A DNA stretch of 64,000 bases from Jiella pelagia (GCF_026898155.1 NZ_CP114029.1:503501-567500), one strand, 5' to 3'. Counted from the first letter of the stretch, positions 1-9,626 are shown. Notes: generated from the sequence alone by a model not told the origin. Program-made: numbers and translations.

Positions 1-315
1 GCCAGCGCCAGGATCTGTGAACCGGAGCGGCGCCAGCCGCGCGCCTCTGCCGCCAGGGTCGCGGCGACGGCCGCCGCGGCCCCGCCATAGAGCGAGGCGA
101 GCAGCCAGACGAGGCGGCGCTCGTCCGGGAGGCTCGAGGCCGGCGACGGCCATGTTGCTGAACAGCGCAAACAGGACGACGCCGACGCAGGCCACGGGAA
201 AACGCAGCAGTGCCGTCTCGGCGCCGCGGGCGAGCGAGGCGACGAGGCGCCCGGCGACGTTTCGCCACCGTGGCAAGCGGTCATCTTCGGTCTTGGTCTC
301 TGCTGGGGGATTCAT
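1..315 (-). CDS. DUF4153-like membrane protein, N-terminal part, cut by the window edge
   Basis: The gene starts at an ATG at 313-315 and runs off the left edge. The N-terminus is hydrophilic, followed by a hydrophobic stretch (about residues 39-57, VACVGVVLFALFSNMAV) and then, after one extra base in GAGGCTC at 129-135, a second hydrophobic stretch (WLLASLYGGAAAAVAATLAA). This layout resembles the start of DUF4153 proteins, which are multi-pass membrane proteins of unknown role. The reading frame is open on both sides of the break. The family call is tentative because only about 100 residues are visible. It lies upstream of, and in the opposite order of transcription after, the NDUFAF6-like gene. 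Confidence 0.5.
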   Translation of the reverse strand, partial: MNPPAETKTEDDRLPRWRNVAGRLVASLARGAETALLRFPVACVGVVLFALFSNMAVAGLEPPGRAPPRLAARLALWRGRGGRRRDPGGRGARLAPLRFTDPGAG

Positions 316-400
316 TCGCCCATTCGCACCAGGAAGAGGAATTCGAGGGATTGACGACTCGGGCCGAACCCGCCGGACCGCCCTCGCCGTCGCCGTGGCG

Positions 401-1279
401 TCACCCGCGCATCCACCGCCAGTAGAGAAACGCCTTGCGAGGAGCCGAGAGATCCGGCGGATGGCGCGGCACTTCCGCTCCTGAGCGTTCGATGCGGTCC
501 AAATATGGCGTGGCGAGAAGCGGCGGCAGAAACGCCGGGCGAACCGGCTTCGGCACGCCCGCGAAGTGGCGCCGTGCCTTGGCCGCATGGTCGCGGCCGA
601 AGGCGACCATCGCCGCAACGGCCCGGGCCGCCGCATCCCCCTCGCCAGCGATCAGCGCCTCGGGCGTGCACCCGGCTGCGTCGAGAATGTCGGCGGGGAT
701 GAAAATCTGGCGCCGCGCCCGGTGGATCGGCAACAGCCGCAGCACGCCCGCGACGGTCTGGGCGACACCGACATGGCCGGCGGCATCGGCGATATCGTCG
801 GCGCCCCGCGGCGACAGGATCGTCGCGGCCAGCATGATCAGCGTCGAAGCCGTCTCGCCGGCATAGGCCTCGAAGTTCTCCCGCGACGGCATCGGGTCGT
901 CATAGAGGTCGAAGATCCGCGCTTCCAGCATCCGGTCGAAGGCGGCGACGGGAAGCTTGTGCCGGGCGATGACGTCGAGGAGACGGCTGGCGACGGGATG
1001 GCCGGCCTCGCCGCCGCCTGGCGCGACTTCGTCCGGCGCAGCTTCACCCTTCAGGTTGGCGCCGGTCTGGGTAATGACGTCCCGCCACCATTGCAGCCGG
1101 ATTTCGCCCGGCAGAGGCTGACTGATCAGGTCGCGCACTCGGGTGATCTCGACATTGAAGGCGTAGAGCGCGGCGAGGTCGGCCCGAAGCTCCCTCGGGG
1201 CGAAGGCGAGCGACAGCGCCCGATCGCGGTCACCCTCTTCGACGATCGCAAAGCAAGGATCGGTCTCGTTGCGGGCCAT
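401..1279 (-). CDS. squalene/phytoene synthase-family protein, NDUFAF6-like
   Basis: A 292-residue protein with the all-alpha squalene/phytoene synthase fold signature: AFNVEITRVRDL near residue 35, QWWRDVI near 60, and the second helix pair around 150-170 (VGVAQTVAGVLRLLP). The aspartate-rich catalytic motifs of true prenyl synthases are not obvious, which fits the NDUFAF6 branch, whose members assist complex I assembly rather than make squalene. The start at 1279 is chosen because GAGGAGCC lies just upstream. It is the last gene of a leftward group yajC-secDF-Mth938-this gene, an arrangement common in Alphaproteobacteria. The fold assignment is firm; the complex I role is inferred from family and neighbours. 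Confidence 0.8.
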   Translation of the reverse strand: MARNETDPCFAIVEEGDRDRALSLAFAPRELRADLAALYAFNVEITRVRDLISQPLPGEIRLQWWRDVITQTGANLKGEAAPDEVAPGGGEAGHPVASRLLDVIARHKLPVAAFDRMLEARIFDLYDDPMPSRENFEAYAGETASTLIMLAATILSPRGADDIADAAGHVGVAQTVAGVLRLLPIHRARRQIFIPADILDAAGCTPEALIAGEGDAAARAVAAMVAFGRDHAAKARRHFAGVPKPVRPAFLPPLLATPYLDRIERSGAEVPRHPPDLSAPRKAFLYWRWMRG

Positions 1280-1384
1280 TCTGGCTCCTCGAGGACATGT
1301 TCGTTTCGCCCGATCCCGACGCGCCCGTCGGAGGCAAAGCACTCGCGCAGCCGCCACGTTCGGCAGAGAGCCTCCGCGGAGCCC

Positions 1385-1768
1385 TCAGTCGACCGCGACG
1401 AGAGCTGCGCCGACCGGGCGGCCTTCGGACAGCATGATGTTGAAGGTCCGCACAGCCGCCCCGGTCGACATCGGATCACAGGAGATACCGGCCCGTTTCA
1501 GCCTCTCGGCGAGCCCCGGCGGCAGCCGCCGGATGTCCTTGCCGGTTCCGAAGAGGAGGAACTTGATGTCCTCCTTGAAGACGAGGTCGAGCCTCTCCCC
1601 GACGAAAGGCGTCTCGATCGTTGCGGGCCAGCCGTAGATCCCCGAAGGCAGGCAGAGGATCGAGCCGCGATGCGACATCGAGGCGAAGCGGAAGCCGCCA
1701 TTGCCATAGGCCTCGATCGGCGCGCGGCCCGGGAAGTGGGCCTCACGGATCTCGATTCCCTTCGGCAT
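1385..1768 (-). CDS. Mth938-like domain protein (NDUFAF3 family)
   Basis: A 127-residue single-domain protein of the Mth938/DUF498 fold. Family features visible include YGNGGFRF near residue 20, LFGTGKDIR near 72, and the C-terminal NIMLSEGRPVGAALVAVD. The human relative NDUFAF3 is a complex I assembly factor. Its start is 3 bases past the secDF stop, so the two are translated as one unit. A GAGGCTC string occurs inside it (about 1590) but is in frame, so it is natural and not one of the suspect insertions. The exact molecular activity of the bacterial protein is unknown. Confidence 0.85.
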   Translation of the reverse strand: MPKGIEIREAHFPGRAPIEAYGNGGFRFASMSHRGSILCLPSGIYGWPATIETPFVGERLDLVFKEDIKFLLFGTGKDIRRLPPGLAERLKRAGISCDPMSTGAAVRTFNIMLSEGRPVGAALVAVD

Positions 1769-1771
1769 GGA

Positions 1772-4371
1772 TCAGGCACGCCCCGGATTGGCGGTGGCCC
1801 GCTCGGTCGGGTCTTCCGCCTCGGCCTTCTCCTTCGCCTCGGCAGCCGCAGCCGCCTCGGCGGCATCGGTCGGCCGCAGCTTGAAGAAGATCAGGACCGG
1901 CGCGGCGACGAAGATCGACGAGAAGGTACCGATGGCGACGCCGAACAGCATCGATGCGACGAAGGAGCGGATGACCTCGCCGCCGAAGACGAACAGCGCG
2001 GTCAAGGCGAGGAGCGTCGTCAGCGATGTCATCAGCGTCCGGGACAGCATCTCGTTATCGGAGAGGTCGAGCAGCTGGCCGAGCGGCATCTTCTTGTATT
2101 TGCGCAGGTTCTCACGCACGCGGTCGTAGATGACCACCGTGTCGTTCAGCGAATAGCCGACGATGGTGAGGATCGCCGCAACCGTCGATAGACTGACGTC
2201 CAACCCGGTCACCGTGATGAAGCCGAGCGTCAGGATGACGTCGTTGATCGTCGCGACGACGGCACCGACAGCGAACTGCCATTCGAAGCGCAGCCAGACA
2301 TAGATGAGGATAGCGACCAGCGAGGCGAGGACGCCGAGGATCGCCGCCCAGGCGAGTTCGCCCGAGACCGTCGGCCCGACGACCTCGGTACGACGGATGT
2401 CGTAGTCGGCCGAAACCGCCGTGGTCGCGGTATCGACCAGTGCCTGCTGCGCCGTGTCCGACGCTTCGCCCGCGGTACCGATGCGGATCAGCGCCTCGCG
2501 GTTGGTGCCGAATTCCTGCACCTGAGGGTCGGTGATGCCGGCTGCGGTAAGCCGCTCGCGAATGTTGCCGATGTCCGCTTCGCCCTGCTTGGCCTGCACT
2601 TCAATCAGCGTTCCGCCGGTGAAGTCGATGCCGAAATTCGGCCCGATCGCGAACAGCGAGATGATCGAGGCGACGCACAGCGCCATGGACAGGCCGAAGA
2701 TCTTCAGCCGCACCTTCATGAATGGGATGCGGGTGACGTCGGGAACGAGGCGGAGCCAGCCCCTCGGCAGTTCGCGCGGGCGGCGGCTGCGGACCCAGGC
2801 TGCGACGAGCCAACGGGTCAGGGTGAAGGCGGTGAAGATCGTCGTGATGATGCCGACCGCCAGCGTCACGGCAAAGCCGCGCACCGGGCCGGAGCCGAGG
2901 AAGAACAGGACGACGGCGGCGATCAGCGTGGTGATGTTGGCGTCGAGGATCGTCGCCAGCGCCTTGTTGAAGCCGACGTCGATCGCCTGAACGACAGAGC
3001 GTCCCTGTCGCCGCTCGTCGCGGATGCGTTCGTAGATGAGGACGTTCGAGATCCACCGCCATGCCGACGGTGAGCACGATGCCGGCAATGCCCGGAAGCG
3101 TCAGCGTCGCGCCCATCACGGTGAGGATCGCGAACAACAGGATGACGTTCGCGACGAGCGCGATGTTGGCAATGATGCCAAGGAAGCCGTAGGCCGCCAG
3201 CATGAAACAGACGACGGCGATGGCGCCGATGATGCCGGCGATCTCGCCTGCGGCGATTGAATCGGCACCGAGGCCCGGCCCGACGGTCCGTTCCTCGATG
3301 ATGTCCAAGGTCGCCGGCAACGCGCCGGCGCGAAGCAGGACCGCGAGGTCATTGGCGCTCTGGACGGTGAAGGAGCCGGAGATCTGCGCCTGGCCCCCGA
3401 GGATTGCGGTGCGGATCACCGGTGCCGAAAGGACCTTGTCGTCGAGGACGATGGCAAAGGGATTGCCGACATTCGTCTGGGTCACCCGGCCGAAACGCTG
3501 CGCCCCTTGCGAGATCGAAGCGAATATTGACCACCGGCTCGTTGGTCTGCGGGTCGAAGCCGGCCTGAGCATCGGTCAGGTTCTCCCCCGACACCATCAC
3601 CTGATTGCGCACGAGGATCGGCTGCGGCGGCGTGTCGGTGGTGTAGAGGAGCTGCGATCCCGGCGGGACCCGGCCGCCCCTCGCCACCTGCTCGGCATTC
3701 TCGCTCTGGTCGACCAGCTGGAAGGTCAGCTTGGCGGTCTGGTTGAGCAGTTCCTTCAGTCGTTGCGGATCGCCGAGGCCCGGCACCTGGACCATGATTC
3801 GGTCCTCGCCCTGGCGCTGGATCACCGGCTCGGTGGTGCCGAGTTCGTCGACGCGCCGCCGGACCACCTCGATCGACTGGGTGACGGCGGTGGAAATCCG
3901 GTATTGGACGCCCTCGTCGGTCAGGGCGGCGGTGAGAACGCCCGACTGCGGCTCGGCAAGTGCGACTTCCGATACTGTGCCGCCGGAAAGGAGACCGCTC
4001 GAGATCGACTGCGTCAGCGGCTGCAGCGCCGTGCGCGCAGCCTCCGCCTGCGCCGGATCGCGCAGCCGCACCGTCACAATGCGCTCATTGGCGGAGATCG
4101 CCGAGTAACCGATCCGCTCGTTGCGCAGCAGCTGCCGCACCTCGTCCTGCACGGCCTGCTGCCGTTCCTGGATGAGCGATTCGCGGTCGATCTGCAGGAG
4201 AATGTAGGAACCGCCCTGGAGGTCGAGACCAAGGGTCACGGACTGCTTTGGCCAGAAGTCGGGCATCGCGTCGGTGACGTTGCGCGGGAGCACGTTCGGC
4301 GCGGCGTAGACGACCCCGATGAGGACCGTCAGCCAGATGAGAATCGTCTTCCAGCGCGAAAAATACAGCAT
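1772..4371 (-). CDS. secDF: fused protein translocase subunit SecDF (two apparent frameshifts)
   Basis: SecD and SecF are joined in one 865-residue polypeptide, as in many Hyphomicrobiales. The protein uses the proton gradient to pull secreted proteins through SecYEG. The SecD part (about 1-540) has a first membrane helix at 7-25, the DLQGGSYILL motif near 50 and the membrane motif GMAVDSNVLIYERI near 435. The SecF part has GPNFGIDFTGGTLIEVQ and GYSLNDTVVIYDRV. The frame breaks at 3511-3516 and 3048-3053; at both places the plus strand reads GAGATC, and removing one base gives the expected FDSQGAQRFG and VDSNVL. An essential-type gene with two breaks and full conservation between them points to sequence error. 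YajC lies upstream. Confidence 0.88.
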
Positions 4372-4498
4372 GGCGGTCTCGGAAGTGGCGGACCTCGCGC
4401 CGTGCCCGGGTCCGATTTCAGCGTGTTTGCCGAGTGCCGCCGAAGCGGCGGGACCCGGCAAGATTACGTCACGAGGTGACGTTCATTCAAGCAACTGA

Positions 4499-4847
4499 CT
4501 ATTTGTTGTTCGCCGCCATGGGCTCGCCCTTGACGCGGACGTCGCTCACGGTGCCCTGAACCACCCGGATGCGGACCTGCTCGGAGATCTGGACCTCGAG
4601 GCTCGCCGTTGTCGAGAACTTTCGTCACCTTGCCGACGATGCCGCCGCCGGTAACGACGGTATCGCCGCGCCGGATGTTCTGCAGCATCTCCGTGCGCTT
4701 CTTCATCTGCGTCCGCTGCGGGCGGATGATGAGGAAATACATGATCGCGAAGACCGCGATGAACGGAAGAATGCTGATCAACAATTCGCTTCCGCCGCCG
4801 GCAATACCACCGGGGGTCTGGGCGAAAGCCTCGGAGACGAACATCAT
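4499..4847 (-). CDS. yajC: preprotein translocase accessory subunit YajC (apparent frameshift)
   Basis: A 115-residue protein with one membrane helix (about residues 23-42, ILPFIAVFAIMYFLIIRP) followed by the YajC signature RPQRTQMKKRTEML and the beta-rich domain GDTVVTGGGIVGKVTKV. YajC associates with SecDF in the inner membrane. After NGE the frame is lost at GAGGCTC 4598-4604; dropping one base continues with LEVQISEQVRIRVVQGTV and ends in AANNK-stop at 4499. Two adjacent ATGs (4847 and 4844) are possible starts. The gene lies 127 bases upstream of secDF. Confidence 0.88.
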
Positions 4848-4967
4848 CAACCTCGCTAGAAAGAGTTCTTCGGCAAAGGGCGCAACGGCTCGGAACGGCC
4901 ATCGGAAGGCGCCCGATGGCCTTTCGAAGACCTGCCGGACGTGGCCGCAATATACGAACGACCCACC

Positions 4968-4983
4968 CCATTGCAACAAGCGG
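4968..4983. promoter_or_regulatory. TGC-rich half-palindrome, possible regulator site
   Basis: CCATTGCAACAAGCGG matches 14 of 16 positions of GCATTGCAATAAGCGG at 9765-9780. It lies between yajC (leftward) and the DUF815 gene (rightward), about 120-140 bases from each start. Sites rich in TTGC/GCAA of this kind are bound by PhaR-type regulators of storage-granule genes, but that link is only a guess here. Confidence 0.25.
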
Positions 4984-5106
4984 CGGCATTTGCGGCTCGA
5001 AGGACGAGCGCCTATTCAGTGTCGCCGCGTCCCTCCGCTGCCGCCTGCCGGCCGAATGGCGGCGCGACTGCTTCTTTTCGTGAATTCCAGACACACGGAA
5101 CTTGTG

Positions 5107-6012
5107 ATGACCAACGAGACCGAACTCGCCCGGATCGCCTCGAGCCTCGAGGCGGTCGCGGCAGCGCTCGGCCGGCTCGCGCCCCGCCCGATGGCCGAGC
5201 CCGACTTTGCCGCCGCCGACTGCTTCGTCTTCGAGCCGCAGCTTGGCTTGAAGCCGGTGCCGCGGGTCAACCGCGTGCCGATCGTGCTTCTCAAGGGGAT
5301 CGAGCGGTCGCGCGACACGCTGTTCGACAACACGCTGCGCTTTGCCAGCGGCCTTCCTGCCAACAACGCGCTTCTGTGGGGCGCGCGGGGCATGGGAAAG
5401 TCGTCACTGGTCAAAGCCGTTCACGCGGCGGTGAACACCGAGAATGCCAGGAACGATCGCCCGGCGCTGAAACTCGTCGAGATCCCGCGCGAGGACATCG
5501 CCCATCTGCCAGACCTCATGCATCTCCTGGTGCGATCGCCCTTCCCGATCCTGCTCTTTTGCGACGATCTCTCCTTCGATCACGACGACACGGCCTACAA
5601 GTCTCTCAAGGCCGCGCTCGAAGGCGGCGTCGAGGGCCGGCCCGAGAACGTCCTCTTCTATGCCACATCCAACCGGCGCCACCTCCTGCCCCGGGACATG
5701 ATCGAGAACGAGCGGTCGACCGCGATCAATCCCAGCGAAGCCGTGGAGGAAAAGGTCTCGCTGTCGGACCGCTTCGGGCTGTGGCTCGGCTTCCACAATT
5801 GCAGCCAGGATCAATTCCTCGCGATGATCGAGGGCTATGTCGAAGCCTATGGCCTGAAGGACCTGGTCGAGGAAGATGAGATCCGCCGGGCGGCGCTCGA
5901 ATGGGCGACGACGCGCGGCAGCCGCTCCGGGCGCGTCGCGCATCAATTCATCATGGACCTCGCCGGCCGTCTCGGCCGCCCGCTGCAGCTTTCCGAGGAA
6001 AGCGCCAGCTGA
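5107..6012 (+). CDS. DUF815-family AAA+ ATPase
   Basis: A 301-residue P-loop ATPase. The Walker A motif is GARGMGKSS near residue 97 and the Walker B region is ILLFCDDLSFD near 145; a sensor-like FYATSNRRHL follows near 180, then the region of an arginine-bearing lid (GSRSGRVAHQF) near the C-terminus. This matches the DUF815 family, ATPases of unknown client found near yajC in many Alphaproteobacteria. The ATG at 5107 directly precedes TNETELARIAS; the upstream in-frame extension looks non-coding. A perfect hairpin follows the stop. Confidence 0.85.
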   Translation: MTNETELARIASSLEAVAAALGRLAPRPMAEPDFAAADCFVFEPQLGLKPVPRVNRVPIVLLKGIERSRDTLFDNTLRFASGLPANNALLWGARGMGKSSLVKAVHAAVNTENARNDRPALKLVEIPREDIAHLPDLMHLLVRSPFPILLFCDDLSFDHDDTAYKSLKAALEGGVEGRPENVLFYATSNRRHLLPRDMIENERSTAINPSEAVEEKVSLSDRFGLWLGFHNCSQDQFLAMIEGYVEAYGLKDLVEEDEIRRAALEWATTRGSRSGRVAHQFIMDLAGRLGRPLQLSEESAS

Positions 6013-6025
6013 GACGGCGACGAAA

Positions 6026-6060
6026 GCATGGCCGGCAGGCGCCCCTCCTGCCGGCCATGC
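6026..6060. terminator. perfect 14-bp hairpin after the DUF815 gene
   Basis: The arms GCATGGCCGGCAGG (6026-6039) and its exact reverse complement (6047-6060) enclose a 7-base loop. It begins 13 bases after the stop codon. There is no T-run on the plus strand, so it could act as a mRNA 3' stabiliser rather than a classical terminator. Confidence 0.6.
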
Positions 6061-6428
6061 CCTTCCGCACGCCATTGGTCCGAAGACCGGGCAGGAGGAA
6101 TGACGACAGGCCTTTCCGGCCACTGACCTGCCGTCGAGATCGGCGCTCGCCCCGGGCAGCAGCGAATGAGACGGCGATAGCAATCACCTGCCGCTGCAAG
6201 ACGCCTTCAAGCGCTCGACATGCCGTGCGACGCATCACGGCGCTAGCCTTCGACCATGAAGCCGATCGGTCACGCGAGGACACTTCGCGCTACCAGATCG
6301 GAAACTGACGATGGCAAAACCGGAGCAGGCGATCGACATTTCCTTACGTAAGGACAGCATACTTCTTCGGTCGTGTCGACCCCTCACGGTGCGCCGCCGC
6401 ATAATTTGTGATTGCAGTTCCGAGAGAC
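6061..6428. other. intergenic stretch without a recognised gene
   Basis: Between the hairpin and the end of the FrnE-like gene I see no open frame with family features and no tRNA. Short frames here lack ribosome-binding sites. It may be a converging 3' region or a decayed gene. Confidence 0.5.
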
Positions 6429-7068
6429 TCACGAAACGGTGTTTTGCAGGAACGCTTCCACTGCTTCCAGCACGGGTTCCGCTTGGCGATAACCGATGGA
6501 GATGGCGACGTAGCCGTTGCCGTCCTCGCCAGCCGGACCGGCCACCAGCGTCGGGAAACCGGTCACGCCCGAGGCCTGGCTGACGGCGAAATCCAGAAAG
6601 GGTTTCTTCGCGCGTGGCATCGTCCGTCAGGACCGCAGCGAACTCTTCCGGTGCGAGTCCCGCCTCGGCGGCGAGCGAGACGAGGACGTCGGGCTGGGTG
6701 ACGTCGCGATTTTCGGCGTAGAAGGCATGGGCGATGCGCCGGTTCAGCGGAAAGGCGTGGCCGGCGTCCATCCGGCGTGCCGCGACCACGGCGCGCGCCG
6801 CCGGTTCGGTATCGTAAATAAAGCTCTGCCGGTCGAAGAAGGCAAAGTCGAAGGGCTGGCCGCTGGCTGCTTCGACATGTTCCCAATGCTGGCGCGTCAT
6901 CGCCTTCGCCTGTTCGTCCATCGGCTTGTCGGTGAAGGGTCGCAAGCCTCCGAGGACGAGGCGGATCGGCAGTTCCGGATGGCGTCGGGCGATCGCATCG
7001 ATCACCGGCGAGAAGCCCCAGCACCATGAGCACATCGGATCGGCGAAATAGACGAGATGCGGAATCAT
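6429..7068 (-). CDS. DsbA-family/FrnE-like thiol oxidoreductase (apparent frameshift)
   Basis: A thioredoxin-fold protein of 212 residues. The active site is the CSWC motif in PMCSWCWGFSP near residue 12, and the cis-proline loop is GVTGFPTLV near 175. The cytoplasmic, signal-peptide-free layout and PMCSWCWGF are typical of the FrnE/2-hydroxychromene isomerase-like branch. GGAGGCCACCG precedes the ATG at 7068. The frame breaks between about 6588 and 6606: upstream reads ATREETLS, downstream resumes DFAVSQASGVTGFP, one base too many. This break is not in a GAGNCTC string, unlike most others in the window. It is transcribed divergently from the BA14K gene. Confidence 0.78.
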
Positions 7069-7331
7069 CGGTGGCCTCCAAGCCGCGCCAGCCAAGTCGA
7101 GCGTCTCCCGCGGCAGTGCCCGGCCAGATAGCGCCTACCAAAGCCCGGTCAAAACTCTACCGGCGGTTGCACGCGGGAGACGGATCGGACATGATGCGTC
7201 TGCAAATCCGTGTCAGTCCCAATTCGCTCTTGAGATCAAAGGTTTCGGCCAGGGCCAGCAGCCGGGTCGAAATACGTCACGGATCGCCCGCGCCGCGCAG
7301 GACGATCCGGCAAACGGGGAGGAATACGCCG

Positions 7332-7757
7332 ATGTCGTTCGCCCAGAAGCGCATCTCTTCAAGGCTCTCGCTGATGGCGGTCGCAGCCGCTGCCGCCCTG
7401 ATCGTCGCGCCTCTGGCGCTTCCGACCGGAACACCACTGCTCGGCGCGGCAACGGCCGACGCCGGGCATTGGCGCCATCACCACCATCACGGCATCGATC
7501 CCGGCGCGGCGGCGGTGATCGGTGGCATCATCGGCCTCGGCCTCGGCCTGTCGATCGGGGATCCGCACTACGACTACGGTCCGCGCTATCACTACGGCCC
7601 GCGACCACTCTACCGCGTCCACCCGCGCAGGGTCCGTAACGCACCGAGACCGTACACACGGGCCTGGTATCGCTATTGCCATGCCAAATACCGCTCATTC
7701 GACGCACGGTCCGGGACGTATCAACCCTATCGCGGTCATCGACGCCTCTGCCGCTGA
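7332..7757 (+). CDS. BA14K-family exported protein
   Basis: A 141-residue protein with an N-terminal signal sequence (about residues 10-45, SLMAVAAAAALIVAPLAL), a histidine-rich linker (HWRHHHHHG), a glycine-rich hydrophobic segment (AAAVIGGIIGLGLGLSIG) and the C-terminal BA14K repeat unit WYRYCHAKYRSFDARSGTY. BA14K proteins are immunoreactive envelope proteins of Brucella and relatives with lectin-like activity reported for the founding member. The ATG at 7332 is the first start with a suitable leader. This family is nearly confined to Hyphomicrobiales, so it supports the taxonomic placement. Confidence 0.82.
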   Translation: MSFAQKRISSRLSLMAVAAAAALIVAPLALPTGTPLLGAATADAGHWRHHHHHGIDPGAAAVIGGIIGLGLGLSIGDPHYDYGPRYHYGPRPLYRVHPRRVRNAPRPYTRAWYRYCHAKYRSFDARSGTYQPYRGHRRLCR

Positions 7758-7805
7758 TGGTCGAGACGACGGGTGGACTCGTCTTCGCAGGCAGTAGGCC
7801 CTGTC

Positions 7806-9626
7806 TTACACAGGCCGGGTCGCAGCTTCGAGCCAGACCGCGTCTTCGTCCGAAAGATCTCCAGTCAGGGTCTCTCGAACCCGGGCGTGATAGGCGTTCA
7901 GCCAATCGCGCTCTTCTTCGATGAGGAGCTTGGTGTCGATCAGCCGCCGGTCGATCGGCGCCAGCGTCAACGTTTCCAAGCCATGCATCGGAGCGTCGCC
8001 GCCTTCGATGGGTGCCAGCTCGGTGACGACGACGAGGTTTTCGATACGAATGCCGAAGGCGTCCTGCTTGTAGTAGCCCGGCTCGTTGGAGACGATCATG
8101 CCGGGCTCAAGCACCGCCATGCCGCGCCGCGAGATCGACTGCGGCCCCTCGTGGACGGCGAGAAACGCGCCGACGCCGTGGCCGGTGCCGTGGGCATAGT
8201 CGCAGCCAGCCTTCCACAGGGCGATGCGGGCAAGGACGTCGATGTCGACGCCGCGCGTTCCCTTCGGAAACCGCGCCGCCGAAATCGCGATCATGCCCTT
8301 CAGCACCTGGGTGAAACGGGTCCGCATCAGCGGCTCCGGCTCGCCCACCGGAACGGTGCGGGTGATATCCGTCGTCCCGTCGAGATATTGCGCGCCCGAA
8401 TCGATCAGGAAGAGTTCGCCCGCGCCGAGTGTCCGGTTGGTCTGCCGGTTCACTCTGTAGTGGACGATCGCCCCGTTCGGCCCGGCGCCGGCAATGGTGT
8501 CGAAGGAGATGTCGGCCAGCGGCATGCCGGCCACCTCCCCTGCCTCGGCCCGAAAGGCTTCGAGGCTTTCGGCGGCCGTGATCTCGTCGATCGAACCCGG
8601 CGCCTGACGGTCGAGCCAGGCGAGGAAGCGGACCATGGCGATGCCGTCCCGGCGGTGGGCGGCCCGACTGCCGGCGAGTTCACCCTCGTTCTTGATGGCA
8701 CGCGGCAGCCGGGCGGGATCGGCGAGCTTGATCACCTCCCCGCCGGCCGCATCGACGATCTCGACGAGACGCGCGGCGGCAAGTGCCGGGTCGAGGCCGG
8801 TTTTCCCATCCTTCGCCATGTCCTTCAGATCGGGCTCGAAGTCCGACGGCGAGCGAAGATCGGCAAGGGTCGAGAGATGGCTTGCCACGCCCTCGTCCAG
8901 CTTGTCCGGGTCGACGTAGAGCCGGGGCTTTCCTTGCGCGGGCACGATCGCGAAGCCGAGCATCAGCGGCGTGTGCGCGACGTCGGCGCCGCGGATGTTG
9001 AAGGTCCAGGCGATCGACGACGGGTCGGTGAGGACGGTGAGGTCCGCCTTGGCCTTATCGATCGCCGCTCGAATTTCGTCGAGTTTGGCGGATGAAGACC
9101 GGCCGGCGAGATTGTCGCCATGCAGGAAGGCGCGACCCTTCGGCGGCGCCGGACGATCCGTCCAGATCGCGTCGATCGGGTTCTCGTCGAGGGCGACGAG
9201 CTGGCCGCCCGTCTCCGCCATGACCTCGCTCAGCCGTTCGACCTCGGCCATCGTGTGGAGCCACGGATCGTAGCCGATCCTGCGGCCGGCCGCCTCCCGC
9301 TCGAGATAAGCCGAGAGCGGCGTCTCGATCGAGGAAAGCGGTTCGATGACCGACAGATCGACCTGATCGCGCACCTGCAGCGTATAGCGCCCGTCGACCA
9401 GGATCGCCGCCTGGTCATCGAGCACGATCGCAACGCCCGCCGATCCGGAAAAGCCGGTCAGCCATTCCAGCCGCGCGGCCGAGGGAGGAATGTACTCGCC
9501 CTGATGCTCGTCGGCGCGCGGCACGACGAAACCGTCGACGCCGGCCTCTTTCAGCTGCAGCCGCAAGGCGGTGATCCGCTCGGCGCTTTTGGAGAAATCG
9601 CTGGAATTGTCGAAGTCCTGGAACAT
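7806..9626 (-). CDS. pepP: Xaa-Pro aminopeptidase (M24 family)
   Basis: A 606-residue cytoplasmic metallopeptidase that removes an N-terminal residue preceding proline. Two creatinase-like N-terminal domains (about 1-310) precede the pita-bread catalytic domain. The metal ligands are visible in order: two aspartates in DSGAQYLDGTTDITRT, histidine in HGTGHGVGAF, glutamate in NEPGYYK and glutamate in RIENLVVV. The start MFQDFDN at 9626 has GAGAGAGGC upstream. The length fits the long eukaryote-like aminopeptidase P class common in Hyphomicrobiales. The gene is uninterrupted. Confidence 0.92.
   Translation of the reverse strand: MFQDFDNSSDFSKSAERITALRLQLKEAGVDGFVVPRADEHQGEYIPPSAARLEWLTGFSGSAGVAIVLDDQAAILVDGRYTLQVRDQVDLSVIEPLSSIETPLSAYLEREAAGRRIGYDPWLHTMAEVERLSEVMAETGGQLVALDENPIDAIWTDRPAPPKGRAFLHGDNLAGRSSSAKLDEIRAAIDKAKADLTVLTDPSSIAWTFNIRGADVAHTPLMLGFAIVPAQGKPRLYVDPDKLDEGVASHLSTLADLRSPSDFEPDLKDMAKDGKTGLDPALAAARLVEIVDAAGGEVIKLADPARLPRAIKNEGELAGSRAAHRRDGIAMVRFLAWLDRQAPGSIDEITAAESLEAFRAEAGEVAGMPLADISFDTIAGAGPNGAIVHYRVNRQTNRTLGAGELFLIDSGAQYLDGTTDITRTVPVGEPEPLMRTRFTQVLKGMIAISAARFPKGTRGVDIDVLARIALWKAGCDYAHGTGHGVGAFLAVHEGPQSISRRGMAVLEPGMIVSNEPGYYKQDAFGIRIENLVVVTELAPIEGGDAPMHGLETLTLAPIDRRLIDTKLLIEEERDWLNAYHARVRETLTGDLSDEDAVWLEAATRPV

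Noticed and set aside
1588..1598. GAGGCTC/GAGCCTC in the Mth938-like gene as another insertion
   Set aside because: It is in frame (codons for E-R-L-D), so it is a natural sequence.
566..2191. Long plus-strand open frame opposite the NDUFAF6-like, Mth938 and secDF genes
   Set aside because: It is rich in arginine, aspartate and glycine with no family features and lies fully antisense to recognisable genes; such frames are a by-product of high GC.
7773..9095. Long plus-strand frame antisense to pepP
   Set aside because: It mirrors the codon pattern of aminopeptidase P and has no start signal or family resemblance.
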